From PMG-095 sp049324695 (GTDB lineage Bacteria > Myxococcota_A > Polyangia > Polyangiales > Polyangiaceae), in contig JBMOMJ010000024.1 of assembly GCA_049324695.1 (NCBI GenBank), positions 90,231-154,230 of the forward strand: 64,000 nucleotides of DNA, given 5' to 3'. The position numbers were made by a program, and so were the translations under genes. Positions within the stretch are counted from its first letter, which is position 1. Each line of letters starts with the position of its first letter. The notes under the pieces are model-generated. The model was not told the DNA's origin. It saw only the letters and a program-made list of their open reading frames with translations, and made no database searches. This document shows, piece by piece, positions 50,395-59,426 of this stretch.

Positions 50395-50718
50395 TCACGC
50401 CGCGCGCAGCTCGTCCGCGCCGAGCTCGACCTGCTCGATGAGTTTGCGAACGACCTTCACGCGCCGCTCGTCCTTCGCACGCTGACGAATCCACAAGCTT
50501 TGTCCGAACGCGTGCAGCGCTTCCTCACGCCGACGCGCGCGAAAACACAGCGCGCCGTACAGCGCCCACAAACGCGCATCTTGCGGCGACGCAAAACACG
50601 CCTCGCGCGCCGCCAGCATCGCTTTGCGATCGTCGCCTTGACGCGACAAGCGTTGAGCGCGCCGCAGCAGCACGTCCTCTGCTTGGCTCGGTTTGGCTGG
50701 CTTGAACTTACGGCGCAT
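50395..50718 (-). CDS. Small TPR-like protein
   Basis: A 107-residue basic protein made mostly of helical repeat sequence (AEDVLLRRAQRLSRQGDDRKAMLAAREACFASPQDARLWALYGALCFRARRREEALHAFGQSLWI), i.e. about two TPR-like motifs at residues 12-80. No signal peptide. The ATG at 50718 gives a natural N-terminus (MRRKFKPAKPSQAED). Divergent from aat. Probably a protein-interaction adaptor; partner unknown. Confidence 0.7.
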   Translation of the reverse strand: MRRKFKPAKPSQAEDVLLRRAQRLSRQGDDRKAMLAAREACFASPQDARLWALYGALCFRARRREEALHAFGQSLWIRQRAKDERRVKVVRKLIEQVELGADELRAA

Positions 50719-50847
50719 GGTTGTGGCTGCATTGTTTTTCGGTCGCAAGCGCGCGAAGTTGCGCGCGCCGTCTCGAAAATCGACGCGTGAGACGCAATTC
50801 GGTACGAAAGCCTCCGCCGCACGCGCACCTTCCGGTATGTTGGATTC

Positions 50848-51549
50848 GTGGCGCATTCACGCCCTCCACGAATTCTGCTGCCCGGCATGGCGCCGGTGTT
50901 TCCAGACCCGAGCGGAAGCGACGCGAGAGGTCTCGTGGCGGCGGGCGGTGAGCTATCGCCCGAGTGGCTGATCACCGCCTACGAACGCGGCATCTTTCCC
51001 TGGTACGACGACGGCCTGCCGATATTGTGGTGGAGTCCTGATCCACGCACGCTGCTCGATCCTGAAGCGCTGCATGTGTCACGCAGCATGCGGCGCTTCA
51101 TCCGCCACACGTCGCTCACTCTCACCTTCAATCACGCCTTCGTGGAAGTGATGCAGGCAGCAGCACGCGAGCGTGAAGGTGGCACCTGGATCCTGCCAGA
51201 AATGATCGAGGCCTACACGCGCCTGCATGCGCTCGGTTACGCGCACAGCGTCGAGGTTTGGCAAGGCTCCGAGTTGGTGGGCGGGCTCTACGGAGTTCAG
51301 CGCGGGGCGCTGTTCGCGGCGGAAAGCATGTTTCACCGTGTGACGAACGCCTCCAAGCTCGCGCTGATAGCCAGCGTGCGCAGCTTGTTCGCGGCAGGCA
51401 TTCGCCTGTTCGACGTGCAGTTCACGACACCCCATCTTTCGTCGCTCGGAGCCTACGAGGTCTCGCGCCGCGAGTACCTGGCACGCCTGAGGGTGGCGAT
51501 TTCGGCGCGGGTGGATCTGGGCAAGCTGACTCCAACCACCGAGCTTTGA
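50848..51549 (+). CDS. aat: Leucyl/phenylalanyl-tRNA-protein transferase
   Basis: A 233-residue Aat enzyme that adds Leu or Phe from charged tRNA to the N-terminus of proteins starting with Lys or Arg, marking them for ClpS/ClpAP degradation. Family landmarks: FPDPSGSDARGLVAAGGELSPEWLITAYERGIFPWY, ILWWSPDPRTLLDPEALHVSRSMRR, TWILPEMIEAYTRLHALGYAHSVEVW and GLYGVQRGALFAAESMFHRVTNASKLAL. GTG start. Length is normal for the family. No N-end-rule partner gene in the window. Confidence 0.95.
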   Translation: MAHSRPPRILLPGMAPVFPDPSGSDARGLVAAGGELSPEWLITAYERGIFPWYDDGLPILWWSPDPRTLLDPEALHVSRSMRRFIRHTSLTLTFNHAFVEVMQAAAREREGGTWILPEMIEAYTRLHALGYAHSVEVWQGSELVGGLYGVQRGALFAAESMFHRVTNASKLALIASVRSLFAAGIRLFDVQFTTPHLSSLGAYEVSRREYLARLRVAISARVDLGKLTPTTEL

Positions 51550-51678
51550 GGGGCATTGCCGCGGCGTCGGGAGGGTTTGGGAGTTTTCTAGACTCTCGCC
51601 GAAGATTATTTTTCAGCAAATTCAACCACTTAGATTCATTCCCCTAATTCCGATGCATTTGGTGTTATATGCCCGCCG

Positions 51679-52614
51679 ATGTTGGCCCCTGCGGATGCCG
51701 ATAAGGCCGTCAACCTGCGCCTGACCCACCTGCGACAGCTGGAGTCCGAGAGTATTCACATCTTGCGAGAGGTCGTGGCCGAGTTCGAGCGGCCCGTGAT
51801 GCTCTATTCGATCGGCAAGGATTCGTCGGTGATGGTGCACCTGGCGAAGAAAGCCTTTCATCGGGGCAAGCTGCCGTTCCCGCTGCTGCACATCGACACC
51901 ACCTGGAAATTCAAGGCGATGATCGAGTTTCGCGACAACTTCTGTCGCGAGAACGGCTTCGACCTGCGCGTCCACACCAACAAGCAAGGTGTGGAGGAGG
52001 GCATCAACCCCTTCGATCACGGCGCCTCCAAATACACGACTATCATGAAGACGCACGCTCTCTTGCAGGCGCTTCACGACGGTGGTTACGACGCGGCCTT
52101 CGGCGGCGCGCGCCGCGACGAAGAGCGTTCACGCGCCAAAGAGCGCATCTATTCGTTCCGCGATCGCTACGGGCAGTGGGATCCCAAGAACCAGCGCCCG
52201 GAGCTGTGGAACCTCTACAACGCCAAGATCAACAAGGGCGAGAGCATTCGCGCCTTCCCGCTCTCGAATTGGACCGAGCTCGATATCTGGCTGTACATCT
52301 ACCTCGAGAACATTCCGATCGTGCCGCTCTACTTCGCTGCCAAGCGACCCGTGGTCGAGCGTGACGGCACACTGGTGATGGTCGACGACAATCGCATGCG
52401 CCTCGAGGCCGGCGAGAAACCCCGCGACGAACTGGTGCGCTTCCGCACGCTCGGTTGCTACCCGCTGACTGGCGCGATTCGCTCGAACGCCACCACGCTT
52501 CCCGAAATCATCCGCGAGATGTTGCTGACCAAGTACTCCGAACGCCAAGGTCGCTTGATCGACCACGATGAAGAGGCGTCGATGGAGACGAAGAAACGCG
52601 AAGGCTACTTCTGA
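51679..52614 (+). CDS. cysD: Sulfate adenylyltransferase subunit 2
   Basis: A 311-residue CysD, the small, catalytic PAPS-reductase-like subunit of ATP sulfurylase that makes adenylyl sulfate from sulfate and ATP, with CysN as GTPase partner. The PP-loop is MLYSIGKDSSVMVHLAKKAF (about residues 40-60); AAFGGARRDEERSRAKERIYSFRDRYGQWDPKNQRPELW and RTLGCYPLTGA are family signatures. The ATG at 51679 has no clear ribosome site; an AT-rich TTATAT lies 9 bases upstream, so a leaderless transcript is possible. Followed after 26 bases by cysNC. Confidence 0.95.
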   Translation: MLAPADADKAVNLRLTHLRQLESESIHILREVVAEFERPVMLYSIGKDSSVMVHLAKKAFHRGKLPFPLLHIDTTWKFKAMIEFRDNFCRENGFDLRVHTNKQGVEEGINPFDHGASKYTTIMKTHALLQALHDGGYDAAFGGARRDEERSRAKERIYSFRDRYGQWDPKNQRPELWNLYNAKINKGESIRAFPLSNWTELDIWLYIYLENIPIVPLYFAAKRPVVERDGTLVMVDDNRMRLEAGEKPRDELVRFRTLGCYPLTGAIRSNATTLPEIIREMLLTKYSERQGRLIDHDEEASMETKKREGYF

Positions 52615-52640
52615 GCCCGAGTCGGCTCACCCATACGACC

Positions 52641-54521
52641 ATGCAGGAAACCGAGCTCATCCGTCAGGACATCCTCGCCTACCTCGAGCAGCATCAGCAA
52701 AAGGAGCTGCTGCGCTTCGTCACCGTAGGATCGGTCGACGACGGCAAATCCACTTTGATTGGCCGCTTGCTGCACGATACGCACGGGGTCTACGAAGATC
52801 AGCTGAAGGCGGTCAAGCGCGCGTCTACTCGCGCAGGCCTCGAAATCGACTTCTCGCTGTTCACTGATGGTCTCAAGGCCGAGCGCGAGCAGGGCATCAC
52901 CATCGACGTCGCTTACCGCTACTTCTCCACGGCCAAGCGCAAGTTCATCATCGCGGATACGCCCGGCCACGTTCAATACACGCGCAACATGGCCACGGGC
53001 GCGTCCACCGCGAACGTCGCCATCATCTTGATCGATGCGCGCCTCGGCGTGCTGCAGCAGTCGCGGCGCCATGCCTACATCGCATCGCTGCTCGGCATTC
53101 CGCACCTCACGGTGTGCATCAACAAGATGGATCTCGAGGGCTACTCCGAGAGCATCTTCCACAAGATTCGACAGACGTTTGCGGACTTCTGCGCGCAGCT
53201 CGGCTTCAAGGCGGTCACCTTCATTCCGGTGAGCGCGCTGGCGGGCGACAACGTGGTGCATCGCAGCAGCAGCATGCCTTGGTACACCGGACCCACACTG
53301 CTCGAACACCTGGAGCAGGTGCCCGTCGCTGAAGACGTGAATTTGCGCGACTTCCGCTTTCCGGTGCAGTGGGTAATGCGGCCGGATCTGGATTATCGCG
53401 GCTTCTCCGGCACGATCGCTTCCGGCGTCGTCAAGCAAGGCGATCGCGTGCAGGTGCTGCCCTCCGGCAAGACCACGCGCATCATCGCGATCGACACCGA
53501 CAAGGGCTCACTCGATCAGGCTCACGCTCCCATGGCCGTGACGTTGCGTCTGGCGGAAGAAATCGACATCAGCCGCGGCGACATGCTGGTCCATCCGGAA
53601 AACGTTCCGACCGCCGGGCAACGCTTCGACGCCATGTTGGTGTGGATGAGCGAGCGCCCGCTGGACCGCCAGAAGAGCTACCTGCTGAAGCACACCACGC
53701 AGCGCGTGCGCGCCGAGGTGGAGCAAGTCGCCTTCACCATGGATCTGGAGACGCTCAAGGAAGAGCCCGCGGCTCGCCTCGAGCTGAACGACATCGGTCG
53801 CGTGACGATCGCCTGTCATCGCCCGTTGTTTTTCGATCCGTATCGCGAGAACCGCAGCACCGGCGCTTTCATTCTGATTGATTCGCTCACCAACAACACG
53901 GTGGCAGCCGGCATGATCCTGGAGGGCGACGCCGCGCCCGAAGCTCGCGCGTCGCAGCGCCCGGGCGCACTCGGCACGCCGCACTCGCAGGTGAGCCACG
54001 ACGAGCGTGCAGAGCGTCTCGGTCAAAAGGGTTGCACCGTATGGCTCACTGGTTTGCCAGCTTCAGGCAAGAGTGAGATCGCGTTTGCGCTCGAGCGGCG
54101 TTTGTTCGACATCAAGCGTCTCGCCATGGTGGTGGATCCGGACGACGGTCTCTCCACTGGTGTGCAGCCGGATGGCTCCAGCCCCTGGCAAACACCCGAA
54201 CTAGCCCGCCGCGCCACCGATGCTGGCCTCATCTGCGTGTTTGCGTATGCCTCACCGCTGCGCGCCGATCGCGAAGCCATTCGCGATGCAGTTGGCAGCG
54301 AGCGCTTCGTCGAGGTGCACGTAGATACGTCGCTCGCCGTGCGCAAGCAGCGTTCGCGCCGCGGTGACTACGGCCCAGGCCACACGCAGCCGAGCGACGA
54401 GCCGCCGCTATCTCCCGATCTCACGGTTTCGCTCGATCGGGGCGACGCTGAAGAGGCGGCGCACGCCATCGTGCAAGCACTGGTGAAGCGCGGCTTGTTG
54501 CCATCGCTGTACTCGCTGTGA
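52641..54521 (+). CDS. cysNC: Sulfate adenylyltransferase subunit 1 fused to an APS-kinase-like domain
   Basis: A 626-residue CysN-CysC fusion. The GTPase part (residues 1-440) has the P-loop GSVDDGKS (30-37), DTPGH and NKMD. The C-terminal kinase-like part (464-626) has a P-loop GLPASGKS (471-478), ending SDEPPLSPDLTVSLDRGDAEEAA as in APS kinases. But the usual DGDNxR and DLGFSxxDRxEN elements are replaced by DPDDGLSTG and DGSSPWQTP, so its APS phosphorylation is uncertain. Substrate of the pair is sulfate, for cysteine synthesis or for sulfation. Operon with cysD. Confidence 0.93.
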   Translation: MQETELIRQDILAYLEQHQQKELLRFVTVGSVDDGKSTLIGRLLHDTHGVYEDQLKAVKRASTRAGLEIDFSLFTDGLKAEREQGITIDVAYRYFSTAKRKFIIADTPGHVQYTRNMATGASTANVAIILIDARLGVLQQSRRHAYIASLLGIPHLTVCINKMDLEGYSESIFHKIRQTFADFCAQLGFKAVTFIPVSALAGDNVVHRSSSMPWYTGPTLLEHLEQVPVAEDVNLRDFRFPVQWVMRPDLDYRGFSGTIASGVVKQGDRVQVLPSGKTTRIIAIDTDKGSLDQAHAPMAVTLRLAEEIDISRGDMLVHPENVPTAGQRFDAMLVWMSERPLDRQKSYLLKHTTQRVRAEVEQVAFTMDLETLKEEPAARLELNDIGRVTIACHRPLFFDPYRENRSTGAFILIDSLTNNTVAAGMILEGDAAPEARASQRPGALGTPHSQVSHDERAERLGQKGCTVWLTGLPASGKSEIAFALERRLFDIKRLAMVVDPDDGLSTGVQPDGSSPWQTPELARRATDAGLICVFAYASPLRADREAIRDAVGSERFVEVHVDTSLAVRKQRSRRGDYGPGHTQPSDEPPLSPDLTVSLDRGDAEEAAHAIVQALVKRGLLPSLYSL

Positions 54522-54873
54522 GTTGCATCGCTGCGAACGCGCGTTTGCTCGCGTTCTAGTTCGCAGCGCTCGTATGCGAACACGCTTGTTCGCGTCGAGT
54601 GTCGCAATCGATGTTGTCGTTGCTCTCGCTGATCATCGCAATGCGATGACGAACGCGCGACGTCGCAGCTGCCAACGACGAAGTAACGAACGAACTCGCA
54701 ACGTGACGACGCGTCGGCACGCCGACAGTAGTAATTAATTACACGTCTCACGCGGGAACGATGAAGTAACGCTGCAGTCGCGTTCACTGATGGTAGTTCC
54801 ATCGCTCGCAGGTGGGACTTTGCTGCCTCGGAGTCGCTGGGGCAAAGCGAAACCCCGAACAGGGAGTGTTGTC
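54522..54873. other. Gene-free stretch with GCGAAC/GTTCGC inverted repeats
   Basis: CGCTGCGAAC (54529-54538) pairs with GTTCGCAGCG (54559-54568), with a nested AACGCG/CGCGTT stem in its loop. A further GCGAAC (54576-54581) pairs with GTTCGC (54588-54593). These hairpins directly follow cysNC and may end its transcript. The rest (54600-54873) is unremarkable and should contain the protease promoter. Confidence 0.55.
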
Positions 54874-56115
54874 ATGCGTTGGACTCGTTTGTCTCCGGTT
54901 CTAGCCCTACTCGTTTCTTCATTGCCGCTCGCTTGCGGCTCCGCCGAGAGCTCGTCGAAGGAAGGCGATACCTCATCGGTCAATCAGCCGGCTGAGGGCA
55001 GCATGCCTTTCCAGCCCGTTGCAAACCCGCCGAAGCTCGTAATCGACCCCAACGAAGATGGGAGCACCGACGAGCAACTCAAGATCGCAATGTCCATGAC
55101 GGGCGCGAAGCGCTTCACCGTCATTCCGGAGAGCGGCTACCCCAAGGAGCTGACGGATCGCATTGCCAACTCCAGCACTGAGGATGCAGCCAAGTTCGTG
55201 GGCTTGGTGACTGGCAAGGGCCACTACATGCTCGAGGTCGACTCGCTCGCGCTAGTGGAAAAGTTCCGTCACTTGGGCGGCAAGGCCGAAGCCGGTAGCA
55301 CCGACCCGCGCGGCTGGAGCAACGCGGTGGACAACCGCGCACGCATCACCGGCGCAGCCAACATTCCGATTCAGCAGGGCAAGGTCTCCGGTTCCGGTGG
55401 CTGCAGCGGCGCCTTGATCGGCCGTCGCATCATGCGCACCGCGGCTCACTGCGTGATCTCGAACAACACCAGCGGTGGTACGCCGGTGGGCAGCGTTTCG
55501 TACTGGACACGCCGCGACGAAGGCGCCTTCTATGCGAGCGACACGACCTCCGCCTTCTTCTACGGTGGTAACTACATCCCGACGGGCTGCGCCACTCAGA
55601 TCGGCAGCAACGCCTGGGCTGGTTACAGCAACAACCTCGACGCTTGCTTGTGGGCTGACTGGTCGCTCGTCATCCTCACCGACAACTGGTACTCCGAAGG
55701 CGGCGCCGGCATCTCTTGGTGGGGCTACCGCATGTTGGGCACCGCTGACCTCGGCTTGGATCTGACCAGCTACGGCTACCCGGGCTGCGACGACAGCTCC
55801 ACCAGCGAAAACAGCATCGCGGAGGATCCGGCGGGTTGCTTCGGTCACTCGAACGCATTCTACCGCGATCAATCGACTCGCTGCGAGGTCGGCGCTTGGC
55901 TCAGCGGCACGGCGCGTTGGCGCGTGGGCTGCGACGTGAGCCCTGGCAACTCCGGCGGCCCCGTCATCCAGCGCGGCAGCGGTTACGTGATTGGTCACGC
56001 CCAGTGGCAAGACTGCGGTACCTGCACCGCGGGTAACAACTACCCGAACCGCTATCTCGGTCACGACCAGTGGTTGTTCGACTTCCAGAACCAATTGCGC
56101 AACACCTATCCGTGA
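54874..56115 (+). CDS. Trypsin-like serine protease lipoprotein
   Basis: A 413-residue lipoprotein (hydrophobic leader ending SSLPLAC). An acidic propeptide-like region to about residue 160 precedes a chymotrypsin-fold domain. The triad is visible: His in RRIMRTAAHCVIS, Asp in DACLWADWSLVIL and Ser in VSPGNSGGPVIQ. It has extra Cys, Trp and Tyr-rich loops (FYGGNYIPTGCATQIG, GISWWGYRMLG), so substrate preference is open. The ATG at 54874 has AGGGAG eight bases upstream. The stop overlaps the GTG of the next protease gene. Confidence 0.88.
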   Translation: MRWTRLSPVLALLVSSLPLACGSAESSSKEGDTSSVNQPAEGSMPFQPVANPPKLVIDPNEDGSTDEQLKIAMSMTGAKRFTVIPESGYPKELTDRIANSSTEDAAKFVGLVTGKGHYMLEVDSLALVEKFRHLGGKAEAGSTDPRGWSNAVDNRARITGAANIPIQQGKVSGSGGCSGALIGRRIMRTAAHCVISNNTSGGTPVGSVSYWTRRDEGAFYASDTTSAFFYGGNYIPTGCATQIGSNAWAGYSNNLDACLWADWSLVILTDNWYSEGGAGISWWGYRMLGTADLGLDLTSYGYPGCDDSSTSENSIAEDPAGCFGHSNAFYRDQSTRCEVGAWLSGTARWRVGCDVSPGNSGGPVIQRGSGYVIGHAQWQDCGTCTAGNNYPNRYLGHDQWLFDFQNQLRNTYP

Positions 56116-56990
56116 ACCAAGGGCTCAAGCGGAGACTCGTCGCCTCGCCGATCGCGCGACGGGTCTCCGCCGCCATTGCACTGGCTTGTGCGCTCCCGTT
56201 GGCAGCGTGCTCGTCCGACCACTCACCCGGCGGATCGAGCGCGTGTTCGCGTCAAAGCTTGTCCGGGGGCGCACTGGCCGGCCCAAATGAGTACGAGTTC
56301 GTGCTGAAGGTCGACGTGTCTGGGCCCGTCGCCTGCACGGGCGTTGTGGTTGCCGACGACATGATTTTGTTAGCGGCGCATTGTTTGGCTGACGTCGATC
56401 TGACCAAAGTCAGCGTCAGCTTGCGCCGGGGCACCTTCGGCGACGAATGCGCGTTCGTTGGTTCCGACTGCACACCGAAACCTGCGCGTGCTTTCGTAAA
56501 CCAAGAGGCCGACTTGGCCGTGCTCGAGGTCGACGCAAAGATCGCCGCGCCGAGCGCCGGATTCCCCCAAATCCTCGTCAATGGTCATTTTGCCAGTTTC
56601 CAATTCGCGGCCTTCGGCAACGGCGATTATTACGCAGATGAGTACGTTTGTGCGACCACCTATGGTGAGCACCTCACGCATGCCGAGTTTCGCGTCGACT
56701 GGCAGGACGATGTTCGCTTTGCCGCGTTCGCAGCCCAAAGCGGCCCCGCCGTATGCAGTGGTGATTCGGGCGGACCAGCATTGTTGATGCGCGAAGAATC
56801 AACGCTGGTCGTTGGCTTGCTGTCGGAATCCGCCGCAGCGCCGAACTCTGAATGCACTCCACGCGATGGAATTCAACGATGGACTCGCGTTGGTGCGAAC
56901 ATCGATTGGATCGAATCGATGACGCGTACGTGTTCACGCGCAACCACTCCAGATGGTTATCTGATCGCGGACTGCGCGTTGACGAACTAA
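56112..56990 (+). CDS. Second trypsin-like serine protease lipoprotein
   Basis: A 292-residue lipoprotein (leader ending LPLAAC) with a chymotrypsin fold: His in MILLAAHCLADVD, Asp in NQEADLAVLEVD and Ser in VCSGDSGGPALL. It is shorter than the preceding protease and lacks its long propeptide. The GTG at 56112 overlaps the stop of the first protease (GTGA), so both are made from one transcript. Two different lipid-anchored proteases in tandem suggest a processing pair or prey/polymer degradation at the cell surface. Confidence 0.87.
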   Translation: MNQGLKRRLVASPIARRVSAAIALACALPLAACSSDHSPGGSSACSRQSLSGGALAGPNEYEFVLKVDVSGPVACTGVVVADDMILLAAHCLADVDLTKVSVSLRRGTFGDECAFVGSDCTPKPARAFVNQEADLAVLEVDAKIAAPSAGFPQILVNGHFASFQFAAFGNGDYYADEYVCATTYGEHLTHAEFRVDWQDDVRFAAFAAQSGPAVCSGDSGGPALLMREESTLVVGLLSESAAAPNSECTPRDGIQRWTRVGANIDWIESMTRTCSRATTPDGYLIADCALTN

Positions 56991-57028
56991 CACAACTGCG
57001 GTACGAACACAGCGTTCGAGGAGGCTCG

Positions 57029-57415
57029 ATGTGCGTTCGGAGTTGGCGGTTGTCGGTGGCGTGTGCTCTGCTCGCGCTCTGCGCAGCTTGCGGCGGTGAA
57101 ACTCATCGCAGCAACGTGCCCGCAGGCGGAGTCGGAGGCGCGGGGGGAGCCGACGCCAACGCTGGAGGCGCAGCCAGCAGTACGGATCCACACACGACAG
57201 GTGGGGCTGGTGGGGCGCCCGCGGTGCCAGCGGCCAAGCTCTGCGATCGGCCGAGCAGTGGCGTGCCGTTTCTTCCAACTCCGCACCCGAGCTGCGATGG
57301 CAAAGCGTGCGCTACTGACTGCGATCCCTGCAGCGGTTCAGCAAACTGCAGCGCACCCACCGGTAAAACCTTCGCATGCGATTGGATGCTCAATTGCGTG
57401 GAGGTACGGCCTTAG
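57029..57415 (+). CDS. Small Cys-rich lipoprotein
   Basis: A 128-residue lipoprotein (MCVRSWRLSVACALLALCAAC) with a Gly/Ala linker and a C-terminal knot of about 55 residues holding eight Cys (CDRPSSGVPFLP, CDGKACATDCDPC, CSAPTGKTFACDWMLNC). GAGGAGG ribosome site. No family recognised. Ends 2 bases before the next lipoprotein gene, with which it shares cysteine richness, so the two may be related in use. Confidence 0.7.
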   Translation: MCVRSWRLSVACALLALCAACGGETHRSNVPAGGVGGAGGADANAGGAASSTDPHTTGGAGGAPAVPAAKLCDRPSSGVPFLPTPHPSCDGKACATDCDPCSGSANCSAPTGKTFACDWMLNCVEVRP

Positions 57416-57417
57416 CG

Positions 57418-58593
57418 ATGAAAAAGTGGTGGGCAATCATCGGGGTTGGGTTGGCGTGGGGCTGCGGCCGCACATATCCGTCTGATTTGCTGGTTGACGA
57501 CGCGAGCGGCGGCGTCTCCTCAGGTGGCATTGCCGGAACTGGCGGAGTGTCCGCTGGGCGCGGAGGCTCGTTGTCGAAGGGTGGTGCGCACGCCGGTGGC
57601 ATCCCCAACGATCCAGGGCGCGTCTGTGTTTACGACGGCATCACCTACGCGCTCGGGCAGCAGGTGCCCACGTCGTCATGCCGCTCCTGCATTTGCTCCG
57701 TGATGGGCATCGCTTGCGACGACTCAGGTTGCACCGGCAACGGCGGCAGCAACTCGGGTGGCGGCGGCGCACCCAATGGTGGCGCCGGAGGCAAAGCAGC
57801 TGGAGGATTTGCTGGAACACCTGCCGGTGGAAGCAGTGGTGGCACCGGGCCCAGCTGCGGTGAGCTCGCCGGTTCGAACGCTTGTCGAGCGTGCAGCTGC
57901 AAGCAGTGCCCGCAAGCTGCCGCGGATTGTTTCAACGATCCACGCTGCGCTGCGATTCGCGAGTGCGCCGAGCGCACTGGCTGCTTGGGATCGGACTGCG
58001 ATTTGGACGAGACCTGCGGCAAAGTGAAGTTGGGCGCGGGAGCTCCACAATCGATATCCGCCAGGCGCGCACGCGAGCTCGAAGAGTGCATGTTGAGCGA
58101 CGGCTGTATCGAAGACTGTCGCCCGGCGAAAACCGACGTTTGCAGTGCTGCGCCCACGGAATATTCGTGTTTTTCCTGCGGTTGCGAGCTGTGTAAGGCC
58201 GACACACTCGCATGCATGAGTGACCCGGAATGCAGGAAGTTGTACGAGTGCGCTAATCGCCAAGACTGTCTTGGTGAGGAGTGCTTCAAATCCAGTCTTT
58301 GCGGAGCACCCACGAATCAAAAGACCCAGGATTTATTTCTAGGTCTCGCGGAATGTTTACGCTGGGGGCAGCCTGGCTGCACGATGGAATGCAAGACGTG
58401 CAGCGAGCGCTGTGGCTTGAAACATTCGCAATGCCAGCTGCTCACGCAGTCGAACGTAGCGTGTCCCGCTGATCTTCCGGTGGGATGGCTATGCCCGGAA
58501 GGCGAGCCTCCGCCCATTCCCTCCCTGAAGTTTGGCGGCTGCGGAGTCACGGCTACGCCGAACAGTACGATGCTTTGGTGCTGCACGCGCTGA
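57418..58593 (+). CDS. Cys-rich repeat lipoprotein
   Basis: A 391-residue lipoprotein (MKKWWAIIGVGLAWGC). After Gly-rich linkers and a small Cys motif (GQQVPTSSCRSCICSVMGIACDDSGC, von Willebrand C-like) come two related modules of about 75 residues: ACRACSCKQCPQAAADCFNDPRCAAIRECAERTGC and SCFSCGCELCKADTLACMSDPECRKLYECANRQDC. Both share the DPxC...ECAxRxxCLG pattern. The end is another Cys set. Function unknown; the tight disulfides suggest a stable surface protein. Confidence 0.75.
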   Translation: MKKWWAIIGVGLAWGCGRTYPSDLLVDDASGGVSSGGIAGTGGVSAGRGGSLSKGGAHAGGIPNDPGRVCVYDGITYALGQQVPTSSCRSCICSVMGIACDDSGCTGNGGSNSGGGGAPNGGAGGKAAGGFAGTPAGGSSGGTGPSCGELAGSNACRACSCKQCPQAAADCFNDPRCAAIRECAERTGCLGSDCDLDETCGKVKLGAGAPQSISARRARELEECMLSDGCIEDCRPAKTDVCSAAPTEYSCFSCGCELCKADTLACMSDPECRKLYECANRQDCLGEECFKSSLCGAPTNQKTQDLFLGLAECLRWGQPGCTMECKTCSERCGLKHSQCQLLTQSNVACPADLPVGWLCPEGEPPPIPSLKFGGCGVTATPNSTMLWCCTR

Positions 58594-58772
58594 TGCCCAG
58601 TGCGCACCTTCTTGATCGACGATTGAAACTAGATTCGTTTGCTCGTGCGTTTACGCACTTCAGTATCATGAGTTGTGCGACGCGGTCTTGACGCGAACAA
58701 CACTTGCGCTTAGCGTTTGCTCGAGGTGGCAATGTTTGCGTGGCGCGAGGTTACATTCACGCGGAGGGTGCG

Positions 58773-59363
58773 ATGAGTCGAGTGCTGCTCCTTCTAGAAG
58801 AAGAGATCGACGCACGCGCGAGCGCGGAATGGGACTGCATCTTGTACGTGCCGCGAGCGCAGCCGGATCATTCAATGATCGACAAACTGCGCAATCAGCC
58901 GCTCCCCTTCTTGGTTTGGCTCAACGAGGCCGAACATGCGGCGGCGCTGGCCGCGAGCGAGTGCATTCGCGACGCTTCTTTCGCCGCAGTGCTCGGGCGA
59001 GTCAGTGAGCTCGCGGATGCAGGTCGCGCTAGCGATGGCAGCAGCGAAGTGCAGCTCGACGAGAAGGGCCGCACCTTGCGCATCCATCAGCAGAGCTTCG
59101 TGCTCACGCCGACCGAGTTTCGCTTCATCAAGTATCTGATTGACCGGAACGAAACTTGGGTGCCTTCCGCCATCGCGGCGCAAGAAGTGCTCGGTGCACG
59201 CCTCGACTACGATTCGTCGCTGCTGCGAGCGCACGTGCTGCGTATTCGCCGAAAGCTCGGGAGCGAAGGTTGGCGTTTGCAGGCTGCACGTTTGCGCGGC
59301 GTGCGCTGGACAGGTCGCGCTCCCCGTCCAGAGCTCCCGGCAAACCGATACGTTTCGCGTTAA
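58773..59363 (+). CDS. Winged-helix regulator with a degenerate N-terminal domain
   Basis: A 196-residue protein. The C-terminal 95 residues are an OmpR/PhoB-type winged helix (LTPTEFRFIKYLIDRNETWVPSAIAAQEVLG...DSSLLRAHVLRIRRKLGSEGWRL). The N-terminal 90 residues resemble the outline of a response-regulator receiver but lack the acidic pocket and phospho-Asp, so it is probably a one-component regulator. ATG 58773 with GGAGGG upstream. It lies 130 bases upstream of the oxoprolinase gene on the same strand, with a large inverted repeat between them. Confidence 0.82.
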   Translation: MSRVLLLLEEEIDARASAEWDCILYVPRAQPDHSMIDKLRNQPLPFLVWLNEAEHAAALAASECIRDASFAAVLGRVSELADAGRASDGSSEVQLDEKGRTLRIHQQSFVLTPTEFRFIKYLIDRNETWVPSAIAAQEVLGARLDYDSSLLRAHVLRIRRKLGSEGWRLQAARLRGVRWTGRAPRPELPANRYVSR

Positions 59364-59426
59364 ATCTCTCGAGGCCGCTGCGGAGAGAAGACAGGACGTG
59401 GGAGCAGCGTCCACGACGCAATTTCG

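Noticed and set aside
51642..51670. A complete sigma-70 promoter for cysD
   Set aside because: TTATAT at 51665-51670 could be a -10 box, but no matching -35 was found at the right distance, so only a possible leaderless start is noted.
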